Part shown: positions 11,701 to 42,667 of the stretch, one piece after another | How positions within the stretch are numbered: the first letter of the stretch is position 1 | Layout: each line of letters opens with the position of its first letter | Source of the DNA: Branchiostoma floridae | Taxonomy: Eukaryota; Chordata; Leptocardii; Amphioxiformes; Branchiostomatidae | DNA length: 64,000 nucleotides | Direction of reading: 5' to 3' | Assembly (NCBI RefSeq): GCF_000003815.2 | Contig: NC_049994.1 | Span: 15,793,711 to 15,857,710, forward strand | Position numbers and translations under genes: made by a program | Notes under the pieces: model-generated | Databases searched by the model: none | Told to the model about the DNA's origin: nothing | Seen by the model: the letters and a program-made list of their open reading frames with translations, nothing else

Positions 11701-13538
11701 TTGAAATAAAGCCACTAAACATGTCTCCCGTCTCATAACGCGAGTCGGAGGACGCTACAAGCTAACTGCTTCTTACCGAGCCACGAAAATTTAGAACGGC
11801 ATACTTTCCCTTGTTGCTGTGCATTTAAGAAAAGAATGTACGATTGATCATATCACTTTAATATAATACCTTTCTGTTCCGTTTTCCACTGTTCTACCAG
11901 AGTTTTTGACGCCAGCATGAGTGTGGAACCGGACGCAAAGGTCATGACGATCAACGGTCGGAACTACACCTTTGACGTGGCGGCTGACGGGATCGCTCTG
12001 TCACCGCTGGGGGACAACATGAAGGTCAGCATATTTATCTTATCAAATACGGTCAGACACGGCCTTTTTATTCATTTGTTTGGAGAAGCAATATCTGGTT
12101 GTACTATAGGTAATTGCAGACTGTGCCGTAATGTCAGTGTTCTTGTCATATTGTCCAGGTTTACTACTGCGCACTAAGCGGCTATCACCTGTACTCTGTT
12201 CCGACCAGCGTCATCAAACAACCCGTAGTGACGGACATCAGCAGCAGTGTGACGCATGAAGGTAAGGGCTCATCTTTCAACTTCACTAAAGACTGCGTCA
12301 CAATTCAGGCGAACGCCGGCTGATCTTTTAGATAAGCTGGAGCTCGCCTTAGCGTCGACCGTATTTTCACTGAAAATCTGCCCCGTCACAGATTGGACTG
12401 AGCTCGGTACTTCATTCTGGAAAGTTTAAGTTATTGTCTTTTCTGCCTTTTTGGTGCACAGCTGGCATCACACAGAGATTTTAATCCAAACGGACGAGCT
12501 GTTACAAATCGCCCGACGCCCTAGTAATCGCCAGGACGTCGGCCGTGCTTTGTGTTCTTCTTCTCGTCACCTTAGAGAAGTGACTATGGAAGCTAAAGAG
12601 GTCTTCCTCCCTCTAGCATATCCAAAATGTGTCAATTCCAAACCTTGTGAGAACTTTAATCTTCAGTTATGTTGCCATTAGTTTGCTCTTTCCTAGTAGA
12701 TAGCATCTTGCTCCATCACCTTGGGCGACCCCCTTTGTGTTGGTGAAAAAAAGCTAGGCTGGAATCCATTCTACTTTACACAACTTCATTCCACCATTCT
12801 GCGGACAAGCGATGAGAGAGCTTCAATAGGCTAGATTGTATAGTTTCCCCGACTGTTTCCTTTTCGTCTGTCTGTCTCTGTGTCTGTCTGTCTGTTTGTC
12901 GGACAGGTGGTCAGTTAGCCTCCAATATCTATGAACCGATTCTGTCGAACGCCATATCGAACAAATAGAGCCCCCTATTCTATTTCGAACACCTCCGTCA
13001 AAAACAGCCCTAGTGGGACAGAAATGGCCAATGGAAAATGATATGTTTTCTTTATTGAAGACCAAAGACGATATATCTCATGTAACCTCCTTGAATCTAT
13101 AGATAATACGTTTACGTGTGTAAGAATTTCTCTACTTGCCTAACAGGACGTAAGGTGTCCCAGAGTGACGGGCTGGTTGTGTCCCGGGAAGGGAACCTGT
13201 ACTTCGCAGCCCTGCACCTCAACGCCGTCTACCGGTGGGACACCACGTCATCACAAGACGCGTCCTACGCGCACGAGCTCGTTTCTGATGACGTCACCAT
13301 GCGTTGGGCTGACACCCTCGCCTTCGATGACGACGGCTACTTGTGGTTTATTGCCAATAGGCTGCACATGTGGCGTGCGAACGAGCTGACTTTCACAGGT
13401 TCGGAACCAAACTTCGTGGTGTGGAAGGTGCATGTTGGAGAGAAGTCCTACATGCACAAGAGTGGCGCGAAATCAGTCAGGGCCGATTTGATGTTGTGTT
13501 TGGTGGCAGTACTGTATGTCGCCATCCGCGAAATGTAA
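8789..13538 (+). CDS. Yellow / major royal jelly protein family, complete
   Basis: Secreted six-bladed beta-propeller protein of the yellow/MRJP family; insect members include dopachrome-conversion enzymes and amine-binding proteins. Exons: 8789-8944, 9439-9560, 10157-10256, 11064-11335, 11901-12024, 12159-12261, 13147-13538 (1269 bases, 422 residues). All junctions are GT/AG and in phase. Residues 1 to about 26 form a signal peptide. Family landmarks in order: VYQWATLDYDWP, GIKVYGQVVYLTTPRW, NQLGNCSALQSVQ, MEVDPLGRMWIADVG, LNDIVID, DGIALSPLG, YYCALSGYHLYSVPTS and SDGLVVSREGNLYF. The usual C-terminal NFR(I) block is present as EPNFVVWKVHVG. The last 15 or so residues are hydrophobic but end in REM, so a GPI signal is possible but not clear. 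It is head to head with the laccase gene and tail to tail with the sulfotransferase. Confidence 0.93.
10020..10092 (-). mobile_element. Possible tRNA-like SINE relic
   Basis: On the minus strand, GAAGTGGGCAGAGTG resembles an A box and GCGAGTTCTATCC a B box. The spacing is tRNA-like but the rest is decayed. Intron 2 of the yellow gene. Confidence 0.3.
10425..10830. repeat. Dispersed repeat in yellow intron 3
   Basis: Contains TTACTCAAGCAACTGGATG, GGTCAGACGTTTCGGATAG and ATCCTTCGTCAGTGAC. Related pieces occur at 9133 and 48133 (TACTCAAGCAA), about 9880 (CCTTCGTCAG) and 54425 (GGTCAGACGTTTCATA). The 3' part holds CCCCAATTTAG and GGTCCCAATTGG, the latter partly inverted near 10815. Boundaries are approximate. 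Confidence 0.45.
12860..12902. repeat. (GTCT)n microsatellite
   Basis: Interrupted GTCT tetranucleotide run in the last intron of the yellow gene. Confidence 0.8.
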
Positions 13539-13561
13539 CTAAGTCCTTACCTCACTAACGA

Positions 13562-13567
13562 AATAAA
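13562..13567 (+). terminator. Polyadenylation signal of the yellow gene
   Basis: AATAAA 24 bases after the TAA stop. It lies in the 436-base gap between the two convergent coding ends, so the transcript 3' ends of yellow and the sulfotransferase must be close or overlapping. Confidence 0.6.
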
Positions 13568-13974
13568 GTACAATGCTAAACTTTCTTCCAACACTAAGGT
13601 GTACTTACTTACTTATCCTCTTCGTCCCTGGTGAGACATAAGGCCACACTAAGGTGTACACTGATAAAATTTTCAACGACAACTGTCGTCTTCTTCTTCA
13701 AGATCAATACTGACCAATGACTTCCTGATTAGTTACAGACACGTTATTTCATGGATACGTGACGTCAGCATTTGATCAAACGTGCCAGGAACATTTGGCA
13801 ACATTATGTATACTGTAACGTAGACTTTCAATGCAGTATTTCCTGACTACAGAACACACAAAGAACACACTTCATTAATCAACATAACTAAATGCATCCC
13901 CAGTAAAACACATTAAAGTTCGTGCCTTTCACGGAGGTTTGATTCTCCCGAAATCTTGTTTCTTTTTTTTCTTT

Positions 13975-16900
13975 TTACTCAAAGTCAAACTGCAGGCCCG
14001 TTCCCTCCAGTCTCTCCATGTACTTTGCATCGTACGCCTTACTCTGGGAATGTGTAAAAGTATTCTTCCAGTCGCCAACCACACCTACAATAACATAAAT
14101 CGTTACCAATATTGAGCTAGTTCTAGGTAAGCACTATATATTGCACGATGACATCAATATTACGATAGCAGTATTGTTATTGTATCTTTAGAAATACAAG
14201 CCACGTCATTCATTTACAGAAAAGATAAGAAGATATGGAAATTAAGAAACTTTAAACAAATATCACTGTGAAAGTCGTCATGTATTAATGAAGATTAGTC
14301 AAACACAACCCTTCAAATGTTAACAAGATCGATTAGTGGACAAAAATGCCAACGTTTTACCTTTCCTAGCCATGAAAGGTTTTGCAGGAATCCGTGACTC
14401 GGCCCAGTCAGCCTTCAGACTATCGAAAGTACAGGACTCGACAATACCTGAGAGAGTGACGTCATCCAATCTAATGTCCAATAATGTCATGATCTTCCTA
14501 ATAGCACTGGTCAAGTCCTGTGAGAAAAAAAAGCGAGTCTTGGGTCTCTAACTATCTTTAGGTCTACCTTGTCCCTCCAACGACCTGGACGTCAAGGGAC
14601 TAGGTAGGTAGGTTGTTTTTTTTACACAACGTCGACGTCGGGGACACGACGAGCGTCGAACTCAGGACCTCTGGCTTCTAAGACTCTACCATTTGCGCCA
14701 CATATGACGCCAAGACGCCATATTCTTAACGTTGGAAAGTTAGTTGTCTTTTTGTCCGTGATAGTATACTGAGGATACCAATCCATGGGAAGTTTATATA
14801 GCTGGAATTGAATATGCTTAGATTTTTGGGCAGATCTTTTATGATAAAGCCCCCTTTACAAATCAAGAATTTAGCTCGACGGAGTTGTATGCGAGCTTTA
14901 AATTACGAGGAGGCCTGACCATGATGCCGACGAACCAATGGCAGAGTTTCTTCGTCGGCATCAGGGTCATACCTCCTCGTAATTTAGAGCTCGCTGACAA
15001 CTCGGCCGAGCTAAATTCTTGATTTGTAAAGGGGGCTTAAGGACGCCGACCTTGTTCATGTCTTCATACTTCAGAAACAGGAAGTGGGGGTCGTCTCGCA
15101 TCTGCCACCAGCCGAGCGCGTGGTCGTAGAAGTCACCACCAAGTGCTAATGGTATTGTGGAAAACACAGGAATTCGAAATGCGTAAGTCAACTCATCGAG
15201 GAAAGATATTATTTTACTCATTTGTATTTGTTTTGAACGGCATTCGTATCTACATTGAAGGTTTTGCCGTGAATTGCATACAATATCACTTACTTTTTCC
15301 GTCAAGAAAATCTTGTGCGCACTGGTCCCAAGATGGGAAACATGCGGAGTTATGCAGAAGCCTGACCTTGTGTAGGAAGTGGTACAGAGACACTGCCGTG
15401 TCTTTCGGGTTCCTCATAACGACTATGACTTTTATCTGGAAAGGAAAGAAAACTGTGATAGGATAAGCCCATTCTACACATATCAATAAAGAATATCATA
15501 TTATACACAGTTAGAGACTTACTTTTACACACTCCATTTTGTTGGATGAACTTCCCACACACCCAAAATATTATACATTGTTATACAATGTTTTGAAAAT
15601 ACTAAGCTTGATATCAATGATGTGCAATAATTTAGAACTAATAAAGCAGGCTGATGGGGGAAAGGCAAGTACACCAATTCTTCCTTACTTTAACAAATAA
15701 CTATGAATAAATGCAAACAAAAAATCGAAACCATAGCATAGGACAAAACTTTCCAAAAGATACAAGATACAAAAACCGGACGTCTTGCTTGCTGCAGTAC
15801 CAAAGTCGCCCACCGGGGCACGCTCGAGGACACAGAAACGAGCCTCAAACTATATCTTTTTTACATCTTAATGATGTATTAAACATAGGATACCTTTCCT
15901 TTGGGAGTGGATATCATTTTAGGCGCCAGATGCCACGGCAGATGCGTGTGGACGATCCGCGGCGATGGTTGGTCGGCGAGGATCACGTGAGTTGGTTTGC
16001 CAAACCCTGGTACCTCCGCTTCCAGGTACCACGGTATGTCTTTCGCATGTATCGCCATCTTCCCAGCAGCCCTCATCAGCTTGTTGACGATCTCAATGGT
16101 CCAGTTCGTACCTAGCACAAATGTTCATGTAAAATCACCACCATTTATAATTTGTTTTAGCCTCCTTCACCGGCGTCTCTAGGGACTTGTGGGGGGGGGG
16201 GGGGCGTCGATTCGCGATTTGTTATCCAGGAATACGACGGGAAAGGAAAATATGCCGGGAAAGGAATAATGCCGGCAGAGGAATATATACCGGGGTGTGG
16301 GGGGTGTGGCGTCCCCGACCTCAACAAAATAACAACAACTTTCGCCAAGTCCCTAGAGACGCCGGTGAAGGAGGCTAAATTTGTTTCAGGTAAACCGTCT
16401 GTAGTAGCCTGGAGTCCAGGCTTGTTGTGCCATTATTAGTCACTAGGAAGCGTACCTTAAGGGAGCGACTAAGAGCACAACAAGGCTAGATTACAGACTA
16501 CGCCTGTAGACACACAATATGTGTACAATAGGTGCAAGCTGCCTAGCGGACTGAAAGGTTTGACGTACTCACACCAAAATGGAGCCTTACTCTTACCGGT
16601 AAGTGTAGAGTGTTCCTTAACGTAGTCAAGGTGTGACCCTCCTAAAACTCGGGAACCTTTTGATAGAACCATCCTAATACGCCTTAAATTTTTCCTAAGG
16701 GCATAACTTTGAGTGTGAGTTAGTGCCCAACTTTGAGCCCGCCTAGTATTTGAAATCAACAACCTAACTTCAAGGCCACCTAATCGTACTAAACCGTTAC
16801 AGACCTCCATGGCAACTGCCATTACTGTTATATACCTGTTGGTTGAAAGAATGCCCTAACAATGGTATTATACTTTCCTCTAGGGCAACTGATGTTCCTT

Positions 16901-17049
16901 CTACGCTTCGATCCCTTACCTGCTTTCAAATACGTCACAATGACGATATCGTCATCGCGTATGACGTAATCAAGCATGTTGTCCACCATCTCTTTTGTTG
17001 TCAGCAGTGGGTCGAAAAACGCTCCTTTGTACTCAAATAACTTTGGCAT
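13975..17049 (-). CDS. Cytosolic sulfotransferase (SULT family), complete
   Basis: Transfers sulfonate from PAPS to a phenol, alcohol or amine in the cytosol. Exons in coding order: 17049-16920, 16111-15894, 15435-15294, 15145-15051, 14517-14361, 14084-13975 (852 bases, 283 residues), all in phase with GT/AG ends. The 5'-phosphosulfate loop is TYLKAGTNW at 39-47, where most SULTs have TYPKSGT; the phosphate-binding Lys42 is kept. The catalytic His is His100 in RIVHTHLP. The 3'-phosphate site is VVMRNPKDTAVS at 121-132 (Arg124, Ser132). The dimer/PAPS loop RKGVVGDWKNTFT is at 246-258. FLKYEDM and SLYHF blocks also match. No signal peptide. It runs towards the yellow gene. Substrate class cannot be told from sequence alone. 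Confidence 0.95.
14585..14712 (-). mobile_element. tRNA-derived SINE, minus strand
   Basis: On the minus strand, GTGGCGCAAATGGTAGAGT is an A box and GAGTTCGACGC a B box, 35-40 bases apart, followed by an A-rich stretch near 14620. It lies in the sulfotransferase intron between 14517 and 15051. An extra segment and loss of pairing argue against a functional tRNA. Confidence 0.6.
14845..15039. mobile_element. Nearly perfect palindromic MITE
   Basis: Ends TAAAGCCCCCTTTACAAATC and GATTTGTAAAGGGGGCTTA continue as inverted arms of about 90 bases, with a small loop near 14930-14945. It is entirely non-coding. The right end lies 11 bases from the sulfotransferase exon boundary at 15051, just outside the donor. 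Confidence 0.9.
16158..16377. mobile_element. MITE with about 32-base terminal inverted repeats
   Basis: Ends TAGCCTCCTTCACCGGCG and CGCCGGTGAAGGAGGCTA, with arms extending through TCTCTAGGGACTTG. The interior has a run of about 14 G near 16191. It sits in the first sulfotransferase intron. A second, weaker inverted repeat (CTTGTTGTGC / GCACAACAAG) follows at about 16404-16495. Confidence 0.85.
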
Positions 17050-19174
17050 CTTGTTTTGCTGTGAACTCGAGCAACAAGCAAATAAGTACTTTGTCTGATC
17101 AACAGAATATTTGTTATCATACTAATTATGTAACGCTAGGTTAAGATAACATGTTTTGTTCAGAGTATGTTTTACTCAGTTGTTAACACGTAACAAGGAC
17201 TGGAAGTCTATAAGGATATGGATTTTGAGACTATGTCTGGAGCAATGTCTTTTCTTCCTGTCACGGAAACATTATACCCGAGACAGCCTCGACTCACTCA
17301 CAGCGAGGACTAAACATTATTTTCAAATGCCTAAATCTAGGTTGACGATAATAACATTGAAGCAGAGTAGAGGTTAAGGTCAATAACCTAAGAGATAAAC
17401 AGAAGAGGTCATGCCAGGTCAACAGAACGTACGCAGACAATATCAGTGAACTTAACGACAGTATGATTATTCTATTTTTGTAAGAATTAAAGACTCAAAT
17501 CCTAAGGACGGCTTGTCGCTTTGAAGTACAAGAGGACATTTTGAGAACATATTATAATATTGAACGTTTCCGTCATTCAAGAACCAAAAAAGGGTTCTAG
17601 ACACCCACAAAACTACAATTTTTATACAGGTAAGCAACTTGCAACTCACATTTTGCTGCATGCGAACCCTTAAGCTTTCGCAAAATACAGGAACTTCGTA
17701 AGGACTACAACAGTTAGTATATATTGATATGTAAGAGGGTACAGGCAGAAAATATGGGGTAAGTCCAAAGTTCAGATTGTTGGTCTCGTGACTAACTCGT
17801 CGAACTTGTTGACTGACCTCACAGAGGTGACGGTATTGTAAACAATAGTAGGCATGAGGTCACACCCTTTAGACTATGTTTATGATAACTTTATTGCTCA
17901 ACAATTGTATTTGACATCTATGCCAACGTGTGTTGAAAGGGACTTGCAGATTTCCAAACACAGTAGACCTTGATACGCAGTGTTTATTCCTGACTCGGGC
18001 AACTTTCCAGCTTTTTCCTCAGTTTCTTCCCTTCTACTCCAGTCTGACCCCTCTGGGCCATACCATTCCTCTACCTACAAAGCCCCCGGGGATTTTCTTC
18101 AACATATAACAACGTGTACCGGAAACTTATCTTGCTCTGCAAAAGACTTTGTGGTATAAGTTGAAACTCAAGTACAGTCTATTTAGCCTGGGTACCATCC
18201 GGATAGTAGTTCGCTCCTATGTTCGCTTCTGCTATCCAGACGGAAACACAGTGAAGCGACTGTATATAGTGTATAGTGAATGTCAGAGCTAGAAGCGACG
18301 GTATATAGTACATAATGAACGCCAGAGCAAACTACTTTCCGGATGGTACCCAGGCTACAGTCTATTGTCATGTATTCATAATACAGGGATACTTACAATC
18401 AATGGGCAATATGAAGTTGAATCTCCTCCTTGAATCTATTAAGCATATTTCTAGTCTGCTATACAGGATGGGCAGAAATGATAATGTACTTTATCAGTTT
18501 ATAGTGTGTCATTAGGGACGACTTAATTGGCCTTATCATAGTAATCTTTCACGTACATTATTTCATATTTATGATTATAATTTTCTTATGTACCATTCAT
18601 TTTCTGTTAATATTTTGTATTTGATCATTTGCTCAAGATACTTTCTAAGGTCATAAAGTAAATAAGTCAATATATAGATAAATGAATAAATACTAGCTAT
18701 GTATCACATTACTTTCTATAAGGATAATTTTGATATTTGATGACATTTCTTTGAATTATCATAATAAGTACTAAACGTGCATTGAATTACGTTATTATTC
18801 AATTATGCACATCTGTTTGTGCCTTTGAGAAACAACAATATGATTGAAATGGATTCTTCAATTGAAAGTACATTCTAAGTATAATACTGAACACATTTGC
18901 AGTGTGAGACGATGATCATTTAATACACCCCACCTCAGCATTATTCTTGTCCTAAGTAATTTGTATGATAGATAGTATAATTATAACTAAATAGTCATTA
19001 CCTACAATGATTAGATAAGTATAGTTTACAAAACCTACAATAAAAGATGTATCTACTTCACGATATATTACTCTGGATTCAGCATAAACAATAACAAAAT
19101 TGAATTTGCAATAATACTCTTAAATTATATAATTTTACATATGCAGTATTAAACGTATAAACTATCTGATTTCG
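17050..19174. other. Spacer between sulfotransferase and ABC transporter
   Basis: No coding exon was recognised. The left part must hold the sulfotransferase promoter. The right part, about 18500-19174, is strongly AT-rich and should hold the 3' UTR of the ABC transporter, which is read leftwards. A MITE occupies 18184-18357. Confidence 0.5.
18184..18357. mobile_element. MITE with TAGCCTGGGTACC ends
   Basis: Inverted ends TAGCCTGGGTACCATCCGGA and TCCGGATGGTACCCAGGCTA (one mismatch region inside). Arms are about 34 bases, total 174 bases, with a degenerate internal repeat of GTATATAGT. Confidence 0.85.
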
Positions 19175-39225
<20,051 letters not shown>

Positions 39226-40110
39226 CCTGTGTGTTAATACTGAAAAATAGATACACAAAAATCAGAGTGTGATTCGAAGAACCTCAGACCAAATCTATAC
39301 TTCATCTAACGTTACCAATCACTGTTTAGAGAATGCAAAAGATTTTGTAGGCTATGTCATCGGGCTTCCATTGAGTATTCTGAATCATCACATTAGTAAA
39401 TCTACCACAAACTCGGAGTGTAAATTCATGAAAATGATCAGCATTTACCGGTTGAATTTGAAGATCGTAAAAGTTTCATGTTTAGTATGATTGAATTCCT
39501 TGCTGCAGTATGTTCTTCAGATTTATGTTTTACAAGCGACGTGAGTTCAAACCCATGGAAAGGTGTTTCACTTATCCCGTAATTTCTAGAACTGTACATG
39601 TAACCCCGTATAAAAGAAACGTCCCAAAACAAGCAAACTCTTCCAGTGCTTTCCCATAATGATTATGTTTAGTTTGCAGTGACGATATGCAGATGGCTGT
39701 CACGTTTCGGTGCATGCATCCGAGCCCATTGCTCTATACGCAGAGACTGTGTTTCCCACACACGCGGCGAAGTGATTTTAGGACCACTACTGCAAAGGAT
39801 GTTCTATCAACAAAATAAGACGTATATGTTGCTAATCACCGAATCCAGCGCATTTCAAAGTAACTATCTCCTTTACGTTGCTATCACAATCGTCATAGTT
39901 CGTCATACAATTTTGATGTCGTAGAATATTCAAAAAGGCTGTGACAGAACGAACCTTCAATAAGGATTTAAGACAACTTTTTCGGTAAAACGACAGCTGA
40001 AGTTTAGAGGACACGTGCATGGCTATCTTGCAACTTTCGTACGACATATGTGACCAGGTCCCAACATACAAAAATCGCCATACAAATGCAATGTCTTTTA
40101 TGCTTTCCGT

Positions 40111-40346
40111 AGTAACACTAGTTCACCTTTATTCGCAACTGTAACCTGTATCCGTTCAAGGTATTTAGGGATACAAAATCGACGGACGGTGGTTTCAAAC
40201 TGCAATATTTTGAAAACGGTACGATTTGAAATCATCGTCCGTCGACATGATATCCCTAGATACCCTTATAATCAACACAACGGATATGATGATGATGAAC
40301 ACAACGGATATTGGTCACTCCGCGAATAAAGGTGACCTAACGTTAC
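40111..40346. mobile_element. MITE family B, copy 1
   Basis: Ends AGTAACACTAGTTCACCTTT / AAAGGTGACCTAACGTTAC, then TATTCGC...TATCCG inverted arms, and an inner inverted pair TTAGGGATAC...CGACGGACG / CGTCCGTCG...ATATCCCTA. Related copy at 49474-49686 and a half copy at 45660-45815. Confidence 0.8.
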
Positions 40347-42151
40347 ATATGCAAGTATGCATATTGTTCGCGATGGAATAATTCCCGGATGGGAGGATTA
40401 AGAATAAAAACACCTGAGTATAACGTGTCTACAAGTGAGCCTGCCGCCATATTGGTTACTGGTAGGCCTGACGTGGTATTAAAAATCTTTCGACAGCCAC
40501 GACAATCAAAGGTTTTATTCTTACGATTATCAACAAATCATTTATGCCGAGTAAGGCATAGCCTTTACGTTTTAAGGGTTTCTTACCTTACGTAGAGAAG
40601 AAAACAACTACCCTTTATGGCATGACATTGTTGACAAACAAAAAACAAAACCCCTTAAATATGAGGGTGTTGGTGTGTACGTAGTTCGTTCATTTGTCTG
40701 TTACCATTCAAGTTACATCTGAAATAGTAAAAAAAACTCACTTTTTTGTGCAGGCCGGATTCTCCTGTCACGCTATGGGGTTCTGTCGAAGTCTGTCTCG
40801 ATTTTCCCACGCGTTTACGTCACGATCACGTGATATCAGAATGGCCAATCGCATCACGACATAAGTCAAATCTCAACTGAATTAACAGCTTATGCAATAA
40901 CAGTTAAGGTACGAGCTATATACAGTTTTAATTTTTCGCTACCAACTGAAAAACAGAAGAACTATACTTGACAAAACAAAGCGAATTGTTTGGCATTACT
41001 GAATATTGTTGATTTTGCTTGTCCTTTCCAAACTGATGCTGTTTATTTGTTGGTAAAGTTTGTTTATTTTTGGTGAGTAACAACTGGGCTCGGTTCTCGG
41101 TTACAGTTCTGTAATGTTGTTCCAATGGCGTCGTAGGGTAGAGAATATCTAATTGTCCCTTTTCTTTCTAAAATGACGGCTTAGCAGTACATACTTCGAC
41201 TTTATTTTGACTGCAAGCAGAACAATACAGTATTGTACACGGGGTAGCGTCATGCTTGTAGTTCATAGAAACTATGTTATATCACATAGATTGATGTAGC
41301 AAACCTGATATAGTGTTGTTACAATACAGAAAACATGGGTTCACTGACCGTTCGGTCACTTAGAGACGTGTAACCGAGCCCAAGCGTAAAACAACAAACT
41401 ACACAAATAAGTCTCACACCCAAGGCAGTATTGCTCATCGAAACCACCTGTCTCTCTCGAAAAATGGATGGATGGAAAGTGGCCTCCTGACTTGTTTCAG
41501 CATATCATGATAATTCATGCCGAGTTACGCCATACTGATTCTACTATATTTATAACATTAGCGACTGTTTGAATTTTCCTTTCAGAATAAAAGTCGACCA
41601 TACAGTAAATCGACCATGCTAAAATACACGCCGTAGATTGCAAATAAACATTATACGAAAACAAATATGTTTGTCGCAGAATCCCCAAGTAAAGTAGAAG
41701 ATGTTACAAAAACAAACAAAAAAAATGAATCTACGGAAATGAAGAATTAATTGCTCGGTGTACTACATTCTGTGTGTTTAGTCACTGTTCAACCATCCTA
41801 AGTCCATATTACTCAGGTTTCATACTGAAGCCATTTTGTTTTCAACACTCACACGCTCGCACCAGTTTTGGGGTCCCAGATTACATTATCCATATTTCAT
41901 AATCAAACCAACATGGACGCATGCTGTGCGAGAAAAATATCTTAAGTAAGATGTACCCATTTTGTCCCGAAATCAGGCGGAAGTGAATGTACAAGGCTCA
42001 TACAAATTTCAACACATTGCCATATTGAAACAATTCTTTAATATTGCATTGCTTTAATGGGTAAAGGCATACCTAAAAGCCCCCATTTTATGGCGGCAGT
42101 GTTTAATCAAATTGATGACAATGTACAGAACGTAGTGGTGTTGTGGCTCTG

Positions 42152-42236
42152 CCATAGCCATCACAGAAACAATTATAGCCATCATAGAAACAGTTATAGC
42201 CATCATAGAAACAGTTATAGCCATCATAGAAACTAG
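42152..42236. repeat. 21-base tandem repeat, about 4 units
   Basis: Unit ATAGCCATCATAGAAACAGTT. The first copy differs by one or two bases. Confidence 0.9.
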
Positions 42237-42667
42237 CCTGCTTGTGCCACACACCCTTCCCCAAGAGCTTGTGGTCGTTTTCTTATCACTAGAGATTAAA
42301 TTCGCAGGCGTGTCAATATGAGTGACATCTGACAATCGGTTTAACAGGAGTTCAGCATCCTCTGTTACTATGGAAAACAGTAATTACAGCCTAAAACACA
42401 GTGGCAACAGACAGTTCTATGTTTATCGTTATGCTCTGTAACTCCTCCTGAATTTACCGTTAAGCGTTACTGTGCCTCCTGAAATCACCGTTAAGCGTTA
42501 CCAAGACCCCCCCCCCCCAAGCAGCCCCCCACATACGCATAAATCACCAGGATTAGATGTTGCAGATTCTCCTGACTTAGAGGCGTTGTTAATCAAGCTT
42601 CAATGGGGCCTGAGCAATCAAAAGGCTGCTAGACACTTGACACAGTGAGCCTATCATGGGAATGACT

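Larger units (their letters stand above)
39226..42667. other. Spacer upstream of ABC transporter, downstream of dioxygenase
   Basis: No coding exon found. An acceptor (ACAG at 39227-39230, minus) directly before the ABC transporter ATG implies at least one 5' non-coding exon to the right, which could not be located. The 3' UTR of the dioxygenase should be in 42200-42667. The rest holds a MITE (40111-40346), a 21-base tandem repeat (42152-42236) and a C tract near 42508. Confidence 0.5.
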
